This document shows positions 52,774 through 63,077 of a DNA stretch of 64,000 nucleotides, one piece after another (position 1 is the first letter of the stretch; each line of letters begins with the position of its first letter). Below the pieces are notes generated by a model. It worked only from the letters and a program-made list of their open reading frames with translations, had not been told where the DNA came from and did no database searches. The DNA comes from Vulcanimicrobiota bacterium (GTDB lineage: Bacteria; Vulcanimicrobiota; Vulcanimicrobiia; Vulcanimicrobiales; Vulcanimicrobiaceae), in the NCBI GenBank assembly GCA_003161435.1, contig PMOS01000020.1, positions 145,439 to 209,438 on the forward strand. Reading direction: 5' to 3'. The translations under genes and the position numbers were made by a program.

Positions 52774-53607
52774 ATGCGAAACGACCTGCGACCCCGCGTC
52801 CTTTTGGCGGCGCTTTGCTTCGGGCTTGTCGGCCCACTCATGCTCTCCGCCGCCGAGCCTTCGGTCATACTCGCCACGACGACGAGCACGCAGGACACCG
52901 GCTTGCTCGACGTGCTGGTGCCGGCGTTCGAGAAGGCATCGGGCCTGCAGGTCAAGACGATCGCCGTGGGAACCGGCGCCGCACTCGCGATGGGCGAACG
53001 CGGCGATGCCGACGTCTTGCTCGTTCACGCCGCCGGCGCCGAGGAAGCGTACATGGCCAAAGGTCGCGGCCTCTCTCGCGCGCTCGTGATGCACAACGCG
53101 TTCATCGTGGTCGGTCCGGCTGCCGACCCAGCTCACGTGCGTGGATCCGTCACGGCGCAGATCGCGTTCGGCGCGATCGCCCGCGCCCAAGCGCCGTTCG
53201 TCTCTCGCGGCGACGATTCCGGAACGAACATCAAGGAGCTCGCGCTGTGGAAAGCCGCGGGAGCGGTCGCCGCCGGGCCGTGGTACCTCAAGACCGGAAG
53301 CGGCATGGCGGATACGCTGCACGTCGCGTCCCAGAAGGCGGCCTACACGCTGACCGACGACGGAACGTTTCTTTCCCAGCGCGCGACGCTCTCGCTCGTC
53401 CCGCTCGTCGAGGATGCCAAGGATCTGCGGAACGTCTATCATGTCATCGTCGTCAAGCCGCTTCCGAATCACGTGTCGAACGAGGCGGGTGGGGAGGCTT
53501 TCGCTCGATTCGTGACGTCGGTCGACGGCCAACACATCATCGCGACCTACGGGCAGGAGAAGTTCGGTCGTCCTCTGTTCACGCCGGACGCGGGCAAGGC
53601 CGAATAG
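52774..53607 (+). CDS. tupA: Tungstate ABC transporter substrate-binding protein
   Basis: 277 aa from ATG at 52774, with signal peptide ending MLSAAEP. TupA hallmark ILATTTSTQDTGLLDVLVP near the N-terminus (TTTSTQDTGL), AVGTGAALAMGERGDADVLL, and VSRGDDSGTN. Binds tungstate in the periplasm with high selectivity over molybdate in characterised members. Followed directly by TupB. Confidence 0.92.
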   Translation: MRNDLRPRVLLAALCFGLVGPLMLSAAEPSVILATTTSTQDTGLLDVLVPAFEKASGLQVKTIAVGTGAALAMGERGDADVLLVHAAGAEEAYMAKGRGLSRALVMHNAFIVVGPAADPAHVRGSVTAQIAFGAIARAQAPFVSRGDDSGTNIKELALWKAAGAVAAGPWYLKTGSGMADTLHVASQKAAYTLTDDGTFLSQRATLSLVPLVEDAKDLRNVYHVIVVKPLPNHVSNEAGGEAFARFVTSVDGQHIIATYGQEKFGRPLFTPDAGKAE

Positions 53608-54237
53608 GTGCTGGAGATCGCGGCCCTTTCCGTCGCGGTTTCCGTTGTCGCGACGCTGCTCGCCGCGGCCGTCGCGATCCCCGCGGCGCTGTGGATCGTC
53701 CATGGCCGGTCCGCCGGACGGAGCGTTCTGCTGGCGCTCTTCGGCGCGGGCCTCGGGCTACCGCCGGTCGCCGTCGGGTTGGCCGTCGCGTTCATGTTCT
53801 GGCGGAGCGGTCCGTTCGGCTGGATCGATCTCTTGTACACACCGGCGGCGATGGCGATCGCGCAGACGATCATCGTCGTACCGCTTATCGGAACGCTCGC
53901 CGTGATCTCGCTGCGCACGTCGGACGATACGCTGCCGATGCAGTTGGCAGCGTTGAACGTCCCGCGCCGTGCGCGCTTCTTCTTGATCGCGCGCGAGGTC
54001 GCGCCGGGCTTCGCGGCCGCGATCCTGGCCGGCTTCGGACGCGCGGTGGCCGAGGTCGGTGCCGCGCAGATGACCGGCGGCAACATCGAAGGACAGACGC
54101 GTGTACTGACGACCGCGACGATGCTCGCCGTCGGCAAGGCAGAATTCGGCGAGGCGTTCTCCTATGTCGCCGTCCTGCTCGGCATCATGGCGGTCGCCGC
54201 CGGCGTCGCGTTGACGCTGCAACGCCGATGGGCGTAA
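53608..54237 (+). CDS. tupB: Tungstate ABC transporter permease
   Basis: 209 aa, GTG start immediately after the tupA stop. Five or six membrane helices; the permease EAA loop contains LAALNVPRRARFFLIAREV, and AEVGAAQMTGGNIEGQTRVLTTA is the typical TupB/ModB C-terminal region. Inner-membrane channel. Confidence 0.92.
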   Translation: MLEIAALSVAVSVVATLLAAAVAIPAALWIVHGRSAGRSVLLALFGAGLGLPPVAVGLAVAFMFWRSGPFGWIDLLYTPAAMAIAQTIIVVPLIGTLAVISLRTSDDTLPMQLAALNVPRRARFFLIAREVAPGFAAAILAGFGRAVAEVGAAQMTGGNIEGQTRVLTTATMLAVGKAEFGEAFSYVAVLLGIMAVAAGVALTLQRRWA

Positions 54238-54905
54238 CGGCCGGCGGCCTCGTCGCGCGACGCGGCCGATTCGTCCTCGACGTACCGGCCTTCCGCGCCG
54301 ACGCCTCGGGTACCGCGGTGCTCGGTCCGAACGGGGCGGGGAAAACGACCCTGCTGTATGCTCTGCAGGGTCTCATCGGTCACGATGGTTCGGTCGCGAA
54401 GCCGGCGCGCAGCGCGGCCGTGTTTGCCCGGCCGGCAGTCCTGCGCGGCAGCGCGCTGTGGAACGTCACCACGATCGTGTCCGCGGTGTTGCGAGTGTCG
54501 CTCGCCGATGCGCAGATGCGAGCACGACACGCCTTGGACGATGTCGGCCTCGCCGAGTGCTCCGGCGCCGACGCGCGATCCCTGTCGACGGGCGAACGCC
54601 AGCGGCTGGCTATCGCGCGAGCGCTGGCTGTCGAACCGCAGGCCATGTTCCTGGACGAGCCGTTCGCGAACATCGACGCGGACGCGCGTCCGCAGCTCCG
54701 CTCGCTGCTGCGATCCTACGTCGAACGAACGCGCTGCGATGTCGTCCTCGTCACCGCATCGCTGGCCGATGCGACTGCGCTCTGCGCGAGCACGGTCGTC
54801 CTGCGGCAAGGACGGGTCGTGCACGAAGGGTCGCTCGCGGAAATCGGTACCACGCGCGACCTGTATCTGCAAGCACTCGTCGCCGAATCGCACGTGACCC
54901 TGTGA
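54228..54905 (+). CDS. tupC: Tungstate ABC transporter ATPase
   Basis: 225 aa from ATG at 54228, overlapping tupB by ten bases; the ORF-track 866-aa frame is mostly a shadow of tupA/B. Walker A GPNGAGKTT, signature LSTGERQRLAIARAL, Walker B AMFLDEPFANID. The Q-loop region is short, and the switch position reads VTASLADA instead of the usual VTHD, i.e. the conserved His is Ala-Ser-like, an oddity for an importer. Completes TupABC. Confidence 0.9.
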   Translation: MGVTAGGLVARRGRFVLDVPAFRADASGTAVLGPNGAGKTTLLYALQGLIGHDGSVAKPARSAAVFARPAVLRGSALWNVTTIVSAVLRVSLADAQMRARHALDDVGLAECSGADARSLSTGERQRLAIARALAVEPQAMFLDEPFANIDADARPQLRSLLRSYVERTRCDVVLVTASLADATALCASTVVLRQGRVVHEGSLAEIGTTRDLYLQALVAESHVTL

Positions 54906-54924
54906 GCGGACCTCCGCGCACGCG

Positions 54925-55407
54925 TCACATCTTCATCGTCGCATGTGCGCCGTGGTCGTCGACCTGGGCCTTGAACCAGGCGTGAACCGCGGACACCAGC
55001 GCTTGGTCTCGGGTCGAATACGTGATGGTGGCCCCGTTTTGCACGTCGTCGTAACGAACCGCGATCCGCGCCGAACCCGCACGCATCGCTCGTAGCCCCG
55101 GCATGTCGGCGCCATGGATCGATGCCGGGTCGGAGAAATCACCTTTGGCGAACGCGGCTGCCTCCTTGCGCAAGTGTCCGCGTACCAGCGCGACCTGACG
55201 CCGGTCGCCGCCGTGCACGAGTACGGCCTGTGCCCCGCCGGTCGGTGTCGGAGTAAAATGGTGCATTGTCGCGGCCATGCTGAACGGCATCACGTTCGCG
55301 CCATTTCGTTCGACCTGCGTTTGTCTCGGGGTCTCGCCGGCGATCGACACCGACATCGTCGCCGTGAGGCCGGCCAGGAACACCGCGGCGGCAAACCTAC
55401 ACGTCAA
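54925..55407 (-). CDS. Secreted protein of unknown function, MarR-linked
   Basis: 160 aa from TTG at 55407, six bases after GGAGG and overlapping the MarR stop (TTGA). Signal peptide CRFAAAVFLAGLTATMSVSIA. The body (VMPFSMAATMHHFTPTPTGG, GDFSDPASIHGADMPGLRAM, and near the end HAWFKAQVDDHGAHA) matches a widespread periplasmic family that I know from genomes, sometimes mislabelled aspartate carbamoyltransferase. His-rich ends may bind a metal. The function is not known. Confidence 0.8.
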   Translation of the reverse strand: MTCRFAAAVFLAGLTATMSVSIAGETPRQTQVERNGANVMPFSMAATMHHFTPTPTGGAQAVLVHGGDRRQVALVRGHLRKEAAAFAKGDFSDPASIHGADMPGLRAMRAGSARIAVRYDDVQNGATITYSTRDQALVSAVHAWFKAQVDDHGAHATMKM

Positions 55408-55853
55408 CGCGTGGCCTCCAGAAGAAGCGAGAGTGCGTCGGCGACCGACCGGCGATGCGCAGCCGGGACAGCCGTGAAGATACGTTCGAACTTCGCGCGA
55501 CGGGACGCTGCGATCTCCGAGTTGGCTTTGATGCCGCGCTGCGTCAGATGGAGACGCACGACGCGCCCGTCGACCTGGTCGCGGAGACGGCGAACCCAAC
55601 CACGCGTTTCCAGCATCGTGGCGAGTCGTGACACGGTGCTTTTCTCGAGCCTCAGGCGGCCTACGAGGCCGTTCTGCGAGATGCCGGGTTCCCGAGCTAT
55701 CTCGAGGAGCGCGTGGGCCTCGCCGACCGATATCGGATGGCCGCACGGCGTCTCGTCGGGCTTGTGGAGGCCGAGCGAGCGCACGAGGTGCAGCATGTTC
55801 TCCTGGAACGCTGCCGCCGCGTCGTCACCCGGCTCAGCCTTCGGTCGTGCCAT
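55404..55853 (-). CDS. MarR-family transcriptional regulator
   Basis: 149 aa from ATG at 55853 (MARPKAEP); a TTG at 55871 is the ORF-track choice but would overlap the -10. Winged helix: ISVGEAHALLEIAREPGISQ, RLRLEKSTVSRLATMLETRG, RDQVDGRVVRLHLTQRG. Likely represses its own operon with the secreted protein through the GTTGC-N5-GCAAC site. TATGAT lies nine bases before the ATG. Confidence 0.9.
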   Translation of the reverse strand: MARPKAEPGDDAAAAFQENMLHLVRSLGLHKPDETPCGHPISVGEAHALLEIAREPGISQNGLVGRLRLEKSTVSRLATMLETRGWVRRLRDQVDGRVVRLHLTQRGIKANSEIAASRRAKFERIFTAVPAAHRRSVADALSLLLEATR

Positions 55854-55862
55854 GATGGTTCG

Positions 55863-55898
55863 ATCATACAACTACTTGGTTGCACTTAGCAACTAGTA
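55863..55898 (-). promoter_or_regulatory. MarR promoter with GTTGC-N5-GCAAC operator
   Basis: GTTGC-ACTTA-GCAAC at 55879-55893, within a wider palindrome (CTACTTGGTTGC...GCAACTAGTAG). On the minus strand TATGAT (55868-55863) follows ten bases later and precedes the ATG by nine bases. The arrangement matches that of the MATE promoter at 18498-18538. The histone-like gene stop abuts the site. Confidence 0.6.
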
Positions 55899-56405
55899 GG
55901 TCGAAGAGCCCTTCTTGCGCGTCGTCTTCTTGCGTGTCGTGGCCTTCTTGCGTGTCGTCGCCTTCTTGCGCGTCGTGGCCTTCTTGCTAGCAGGGGCTTT
56001 CTTGCGGGTGGCGGCGGCGCGCTTGGCCCCGCGCTTGCGGGCCGGGGTCGAACCCTTGCCCGTGGCGCGTTTCTTGCGCGTCGCTGCGCCCTTGGCGGCG
56101 GATTTCTTTCGTTGTGCGGCGGTTCGGCGCGTGCGCGGTTGCCGCCCGAGCTCGTTCCAGCCGGTTTCGGAAAGGTCGACGCCGTAGTGTTTCGCGGCCT
56201 TCTTGATGTTGGCGAACGCGAGGTCGCGCTCCGCATCGGAGACGTCGCGAACCTGGTCGAAGCGCGCGACGGCGTTGCGAACGTGCGACGCGTCGGTCAT
56301 GGGCTCTTTGCGCTCCTTCGGATACGCGAAGACGCTGTCGGGCAAGTCGCCGCGCTCGGTGAGCTCACCGTGTTTCTCGTGGGGTTTCCAGGTCGGTCTG
56401 GCCAT
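55893..56405 (-). CDS. DUF6582-like protein with histone-H1-like Lys-rich tail
   Basis: 170 aa. Residues 1-90 are a compact domain (SVFAYPKERKEPMTDASHVR, RNAVARFDQV, IKKAAKHYGVDL) resembling DUF6582. From about 95 the chain is almost only Lys, Arg, Ala and Thr, with three or four ATTRKK repeats, as in bacterial H1-like proteins. Suggests DNA binding or compaction. The repeats are encoded by near-identical 15-18-base units. Upstream of and on the same strand as the MarR operon. Confidence 0.85.
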   Translation of the reverse strand: MARPTWKPHEKHGELTERGDLPDSVFAYPKERKEPMTDASHVRNAVARFDQVRDVSDAERDLAFANIKKAAKHYGVDLSETGWNELGRQPRTRRTAAQRKKSAAKGAATRKKRATGKGSTPARKRGAKRAAATRKKAPASKKATTRKKATTRKKATTRKKTTRKKGSSTY

Positions 56406-56435
56406 GCGCTCGGATTTCCCATTTTTTTGGATCTT

Positions 56436-56466
56436 GAAGCTCGGACGGCTCCGAGCCGTGAGCTTC
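56436..56466. other. 31-base nested hairpin
   Basis: GAAGCTC-GG-ACGGCT-CCG-AGCCGT-GAGCTTC, two stems separated by a two-base bulge, lies between the divergent basic-protein gene and the barrel gene. No T-tract follows in either direction. May be a leader structure or attenuator. Confidence 0.35.
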
Positions 56467-56571
56467 TCTGTGTGCGAGCAATTGTGAGCAGACGAACAGT
56501 AAACGCCTACGCTAGCATGTTGTTTCTATGAAAGCATGGCTCGGTCGCCCCGTAGCGGGTAGGGCTGTAAC

Positions 56572-57849
56572 TTGCCGCGCTTAGCCGCGGCGTCGCTCCT
56601 CGTGTTCGCGCTGTATTTGTGGGGCTCCGCTGCCGATGCAGCCCCGCCGCCAGGCGGTGCCGCGTTCGGAAGCCCGCCGTCCGGCGAGATTCCGATCATC
56701 TACAACGATCACACCGTCTACGCGAAGCCCGACATTCTCAAGCGGTCGCGCGTATTGGCCGCACTGGTCAAAAATGGACGTATCTACATCCCGCTGCGCA
56801 GCATGTTCGAGCAGATGGGCGCCGCCGTTTCCGTTTCGGGCGACGGCAAGACCATCGTCGCGACCAAAGACGGGGCCAGCGTCTCCGTCACGTTAGGGCG
56901 GGCCGAGGTCGTCGTCAACGGCGAGACGCGGCCGCTCGACGTTCCACCGATGGTCTACCAAGGTGTCGTGCTCGTCCCGGTCCGCGTCATCTCCGAGGCA
57001 CTCGGCGCCTACGTGTTGTGGCTCCACGACCGGCGCCTGGTCGTCGTTCGCTACAATCCGGCCGTCCCACCGCCGCCGCCGACGGAGCAGCCGGTGCCGC
57101 TGCCGCCGCCGACGGCCGCGCCGACCATCGTGCCGCTCGTGCCACCCGCGCCCACGCCGACACCCGAGCCGATCACCTATAACGGCTTCATTCAAGCGGG
57201 CTTCGCGGCGCCTCACAACTACAACGAGTTTTCGGCCGGCGAGTTCTGCCCCGAATCGTACGTCATCAGCGCCGGTTACGCGTTCAAGCACTCGCCGTTC
57301 GCGGTCAAGCTCGATTACCGCCAAGACGTGTACGTGACGAGCGACAACCTCACCGACGGGATCGGCAATCACTACACGCAGTTTGCAACGATTGACGGCG
57401 GCGTCGCGTTCACGTCGGTCTTCCTGGCCCGGCAGAGCACTCTCGACGCGCGCTTGGAGTATCAGATCGCCGCCCCGCGGATTTACCTCGGCGTCGGCTA
57501 TCTCCACACCGCCAACAACTACGGGTATCCGCAACTCAACGGCGCCGGCGTAGGCATCGAGAAGCTGCCGGATCTGCGCCCTGGCGTCAACTTCTACGGT
57601 TCCGCATTCTACTATCCGACCGCGAGCGGCAACTACACGGTGAACGATCCGTCGAGCATCAATGCCGGCAAGACGTACCAACAGCAGTATCAGATCTTGA
57701 AGTACGACGTCGGCCTGATGCTTGTCTTCAAGCACTCACCGTTGTATCTCCACGGCGGCATAAGCGGCGATCGCTACGGAGCGAAACGGAACGCACCGAT
57801 CGGTCAGACGCATGACGGTCCGTACCTCGGCCTCGGCGTGAAGCTCTAA
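56572..57849 (+). CDS. Copper-amine-oxidase-N-like domain fused to outer-membrane-type barrel
   Basis: 425 aa, TTG start. Signal peptide ([16 protein letters not shown]), then two CuAO-N type units ([40 protein letters not shown]), which in other proteins are cell-wall or extracellular adhesion modules. A Pro-rich linker ([15 protein letters not shown]) leads to a C-terminal domain with alternating aromatic strands ([34 protein letters not shown]) ending [10 protein letters not shown], as in an outer-membrane barrel. Precedes the ice-binding gene by 19 bases, probably one transcript. Confidence 0.8.
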   Translation: MPRLAAASLLVFALYLWGSAADAAPPPGGAAFGSPPSGEIPIIYNDHTVYAKPDILKRSRVLAALVKNGRIYIPLRSMFEQMGAAVSVSGDGKTIVATKDGASVSVTLGRAEVVVNGETRPLDVPPMVYQGVVLVPVRVISEALGAYVLWLHDRRLVVVRYNPAVPPPPPTEQPVPLPPPTAAPTIVPLVPPAPTPTPEPITYNGFIQAGFAAPHNYNEFSAGEFCPESYVISAGYAFKHSPFAVKLDYRQDVYVTSDNLTDGIGNHYTQFATIDGGVAFTSVFLARQSTLDARLEYQIAAPRIYLGVGYLHTANNYGYPQLNGAGVGIEKLPDLRPGVNFYGSAFYYPTASGNYTVNDPSSINAGKTYQQQYQILKYDVGLMLVFKHSPLYLHGGISGDRYGAKRNAPIGQTHDGPYLGLGVKL

Positions 57850-57868
57850 GGTCGGGAGGACCACAGAC

Positions 57869-58849
57869 ATGCGCAAGATCCCGCGGTTCTTCCAAGCCCG
57901 GCGGCTCATCGCGTCGGTGGCCATCGCGCTGATGGCCGGCTGCAGCAGTGGCGGCTGCGGCAATTGTACCGTCCCTGCTTTCCACACGGCACCGCCGCCC
58001 ACGCCGACGCCGACCCCGGCGCCCGGAACGACGCCGGTCCCGACAGCGACCCCGTCGCCGACTCCCGCGCCCGGCACGACGCCGGTTCCGACGCCGGTAC
58101 CGACTCCCGTCCCGACTGCGACTCCGCGGCCGACGCCGACGCCGACGCCAACGCCAACGCCGACTCCGACGCCGGTTCCGACGGCGACGCCGATCGTCGC
58201 GCTAACCTGCGCTCAGAATGCGATCTCGGGACAGGGCGTCCCGCTCGGCTCGGATTCCACCTTCGCGGTGCTCGCAGCGTCGACGGTGACGAATGCGGGT
58301 CCGACGATCGTGACCGGTAATCTCGGCGTAAGTCCGGGTACCGCCGTCACCGGCTTCGGGCCGGGAACAGGCACCGTCACCGGTGGCACGATACACGCCG
58401 GCGATCCAACCGCCGCGCAGGCGCAGCTCGACCTGACGGTTGCGTACAACAACGCGGCCGGACGTGCGCACGCTGCCGTTCCTGCGGACATCGGCGGGTT
58501 GGTCATCGCGCCTGGAACGTACCGCGCGCCCGTTTCGCTGGCGATCACCGGGAACGTCACGCTCGACGGTCAGAACAATCCGAACAGCGTGTTCATCTTC
58601 CAGATGGCGTCGACGCTAACGACGTCGGTCAACAGCAGCGTCACGCTGATCAACCGCGCGAATGCGTGCAACATCTTCTGGCAGGTCGGCAGCTCGGCAA
58701 CGCTCAACACGGCGTCGGTTTTCAGCGGCACAATGCTTGCGCAGGCCTCGATCTCGATCGGCACCGGCGCGAGGATAAGCGGAAGAGCGTTGGCCCGAAC
58801 CGGCGCGGTAACGATGCTCAGCAATATCGTCACGGTCACCGGCCCCTAG
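57869..58849 (+). CDS. Ice-binding-like (DUF3494) lipoprotein
   Basis: 326 aa. Lipobox LMAGC, then a long Pro/Thr linker (PTPTPTPAP repeats, about 42-105), then a DUF3494 domain: [94 protein letters not shown]. This beta-helical domain binds ice in microbial antifreeze proteins, though DUF3494 also occurs in non-cold species as an adhesin-like fold. Membrane anchored by lipid, with an extracellular ice-binding head. A strong terminator follows. Confidence 0.92.
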   Translation: MRKIPRFFQARRLIASVAIALMAGCSSGGCGNCTVPAFHTAPPPTPTPTPAPGTTPVPTATPSPTPAPGTTPVPTPVPTPVPTATPRPTPTPTPTPTPTPTPVPTATPIVALTCAQNAISGQGVPLGSDSTFAVLAASTVTNAGPTIVTGNLGVSPGTAVTGFGPGTGTVTGGTIHAGDPTAAQAQLDLTVAYNNAAGRAHAAVPADIGGLVIAPGTYRAPVSLAITGNVTLDGQNNPNSVFIFQMASTLTTSVNSSVTLINRANACNIFWQVGSSATLNTASVFSGTMLAQASISIGTGARISGRALARTGAVTMLSNIVTVTGP

Positions 58850-58880
58850 CGGGCAAATACCACCAAACGTCCCTAGCGCG

Positions 58881-58926
58881 AAGACGGCCCGTGAACCCCT
58901 CCGTTCACGGGCCGTCTTTGTTCGGG
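58881..58926 (+). terminator. Rho-independent terminator after the ice-binding gene
   Basis: AAGACGGCCCGTGAAC-CCCTCC-GTTCACGGGCCGTCTT, a perfect 16-bp stem, followed by TGTTCG. The stem itself ends in TCTT, so the U-tract is partial. Confidence 0.85.
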
Positions 58927-58978
58927 ACGAAGCCGGCACGAACAGGCGATCCGATGACCTCCGACCGAATCACGCCGG

Positions 58979-59185
58979 ATGGAAATCAGCGCACGTAATC
59001 AATTTCGCGGGCGTGTCACGGCGGTGCGCAAGGGCAACATCATGGCCGAGGTCGAGGTCCAGCTCGACGTGCCGCCGACCGTGCTCGCCGCGATCACGAA
59101 AAGCTCGGTCGAGCGGCTTGCTCTCGCCGAAGGCGACGAGGTCACGGTCATCATCAAATCGACCGAAGTGCTGATCGGCAAATAA
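58979..59185 (+). CDS. Mop-like molybdenum-pterin-binding (TOBE) protein
   Basis: 68 aa. Starts MEISARNQFRGRVTAVRKGNI and contains DVPPTVLAAITKSSVERL, EGDEVTVIIKSTEVLIGK, the single-domain Mop pattern. Such proteins oligomerise and store molybdate or tungstate in the cytosol. ModA lies convergent, 160 bases away. No promoter assigned. Confidence 0.9.
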   Translation: MEISARNQFRGRVTAVRKGNIMAEVEVQLDVPPTVLAAITKSSVERLALAEGDEVTVIIKSTEVLIGK

Positions 59186-59190
59186 CCGCG

Positions 59191-59346
59191 CTACGGCGCG
59201 TTCTCGACGTCGATCTCGGTGACTTGACGGACCCAGCGGGCCTCGTGTTTCTCGCCGGCGACGACGATGCGGAACGGGCCGGTCTTGGCATCGAGCACCA
59301 GCAACACGCGCGGAAGCCGACTCCACGACGTCGTTCGCAGCTTCAC
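59191..59346 (-). CDS. 51-aa ORF like the C-terminus of a molybdenum oxidoreductase
   Basis: Below the ORF-track cut-off. GTG at 59346 overlaps the ModA stop (GTGA). The product VLDAKTGPFRIVVAGEKHEA, RWVRQVTEIDV recalls the end of molybdopterin-binding oxidoreductase domains (sulfite-oxidase type). It may be a stand-alone small protein coupled to modA or the remnant of a larger enzyme. Confidence 0.5.
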   Translation of the reverse strand: MKLRTTSWSRLPRVLLVLDAKTGPFRIVVAGEKHEARWVRQVTEIDVENAP

Positions 59347-60125
59347 TCTTCGAAGCCGCGTGCTCTGAGGAAGGCTTGCCCGGCCGGCGAGGTGATGAAC
59401 TCCAGGAAGGCGCGCCCGCCGTCACCGTTGGGCGCGTTCTTCGTCACGCCGATCGGATAGATCGCATCCGGCGCCGCACCGGCCGGGAAGGGGAACGTGC
59501 GCACCTTCGGGGCGATCGACGGCGTTACGTCGGTTGCGTAGACGACGCCCGCGTCGCCTTCGCCCAGCGAGATCTTCGTCGCAACCGCTTTGACGTCGGT
59601 TTCCTCGCTCACGACGTTGGCCTGCACGCGCGCGGCGAAGTCGGCGCCGAACCTCGGGCCCTTGGCGAGGTTGGTGAACGTCTGGCGCGCGTAGTTGCCG
59701 ACCGGGACCGACGGCGCGGCGAGGACGACTTTCGCGCCCTTCTTTCCCAGGTCGGCGACCGTCGCGACGGTCGTATCGTTCGCGGGGACGATGACGACCA
59801 GCCGGTTGCGCGCGAAGATACGTGCCGACGGGACCGCGCCGCCGTCGATCGCGCGCTGCATCTGCTGTTGGTTCGCCGACGCGAACACGTCCGCCGGCGC
59901 ACCTTGGAGCAACTGCGCCACCAATGTGTCGGAGCCGCCGTACGAGAAGCGCACCGGATAGCCGGTCGCCTTGGTGAACGCGACGCCGGCTGCGTCGAAC
60001 GCCTCCTTGAGCGAGGCTGCGGCGAAGACGGTCACTACGGGCTTGTCGGCTGCACGCAGCGGGGCCGTGGTGAGGCCGAATGCAGCGAGGAGCGCCGCGC
60101 AGCGCAAGAGGTTCGCGCGATTCAT
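59343..60125 (-). CDS. modA: Molybdate-binding protein ModA
   Basis: 260 aa from ATG at 60125 (GGAGGG upstream); ATG at 60158 is less likely. Signal peptide NLLRCAALLAAFGLTTAPLRA. ModA motifs: VTVFAAASLKEAFDAAGVAF, FSYGGSDTLVAQLLQGAPADVFASA, IFARNRLVVIVPAND, SLGEGDAGVVYATD. No modB or modC follows, unlike the usual operon. Binds molybdate in the periplasm, probably for a transporter encoded elsewhere. Confidence 0.92.
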   Translation of the reverse strand: MNRANLLRCAALLAAFGLTTAPLRAADKPVVTVFAAASLKEAFDAAGVAFTKATGYPVRFSYGGSDTLVAQLLQGAPADVFASANQQQMQRAIDGGAVPSARIFARNRLVVIVPANDTTVATVADLGKKGAKVVLAAPSVPVGNYARQTFTNLAKGPRFGADFAARVQANVVSEETDVKAVATKISLGEGDAGVVYATDVTPSIAPKVRTFPFPAGAAPDAIYPIGVTKNAPNGDGGRAFLEFITSPAGQAFLRARGFEE

Positions 60126-60216
60126 TCCGGTGACGCCCTCCGTTATCTTCGATCGCATATATCGCTACTTGAGGGCCCGTTTCGGCGCTCCTGCCCACCC
60201 GCTGCGGGCCCTGTCC

Positions 60217-60246
60217 TTGACGGAGCCGCCCCCATTCTGCTACGGT
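60217..60246 (+). promoter_or_regulatory. Probable promoter of the metYX leader
   Basis: TTGACG (60217-60222), 18 bases, TACGGT (60241-60246). The leader-peptide ATG is seven bases after the -10, so transcription should start at the ATG. Confidence 0.5.
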
Positions 60247-60253
60247 CCCGGAC

Positions 60254-60328
60254 ATGGACGCCCGTTCGATGGCGATTATGGCGATGTGTGCCACCCGCGA
60301 GGGTCGGTGTAGATCGTCGTTGCCCTGA
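60254..60328 (+). CDS. 24-aa Met/Cys-rich leader peptide
   Basis: ATG GAC ... TGA encodes MDARSMAIMAMCATREGRCR, then SSLP. Four Met and two Cys in 24 codons, three Met clustered with Cys (SMAIMAMC), ahead of methionine biosynthesis genes with a terminator between. This is the layout of ribosome-mediated attenuation. Too short for the ORF track; the apparent leaderless promoter supports translation from this ATG. Confidence 0.65.
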   Translation: MDARSMAIMAMCATREGRCRSSLP

Positions 60329-60383
60329 TCGGCGTACGACAAGCTACAGCGGCCCTCGCCTCTCGGCGGGGGCCGTTTCGTTT
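60297..60383 (+). terminator. Attenuator: intrinsic terminator with competing pairing
   Basis: Terminator: CGGCCCTCGCC-TCTC-GGCGGGGGCCG (60350-60375; 11 bp, one G-U), followed by TTTCGTTTCC. GCGAGGG inside the leader-peptide gene (60297-60303) is exactly complementary to CCCTCGC of the terminator (60353-60359), offering an alternative pairing. The metY ATG is at 60438. Confidence 0.6.
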
Positions 60384-60425
60384 CCCCGCGTTTTCGAAAC
60401 CCCTATGCGCTCGACGCATTCGTGA

Positions 60426-62794
<2,369 letters not shown>

Positions 62795-63077
62795 CCTCTC
62801 CGCCGATTCGAAGTCGCCCGGTCCCCATGGCCAGGCGCTGCGCACGGTAGCAGGTTGGACCTGAAAGCCGCGCTCGAGCTGCTGATCGCCTCCGACGACC
62901 GCGAGGTGTGCTCGGTCGAGCGCGGCTGCAAGAGCTGTTCGGTCCGCGCGGCGGGCGGGTCCAACTCGCGTTTCATTCCGCGATCTGCCATGAGACGGAT
63001 GGGGTTCGCGAGGCGGCTTTCCTCGATGTTCGGCCTCTGTCTCCCGCCCGCATCGAACCCCGGTTCGATCTCGCTCG
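62795..63077. other. Gap without a supported gene
   Basis: A plus-strand frame (MDLKAALELLIASDDREVC... from TTG at 62855) begins plausibly but soon turns into low-complexity Ser/Arg sequence; the minus-strand frame is the shadow type. I see no tRNA, promoter or terminator of note. Confidence 0.3.

Noticed and set aside
52305-54905. 866-aa plus-strand ORF as a fusion protein
   Set aside because: It merges shadows of ADH, tupA and tupB with the true tupC; only 54228-54905 has ABC motifs.
55900-56060. CRISPR-like or satellite tandem repeat
   Set aside because: The repeats encode ATTRKK units within a continuous protein frame and lack spacers.
58000-58190. Tandem DNA repeat
   Set aside because: It is the codon pattern of the Pro/Thr linker of the ice-binding lipoprotein.
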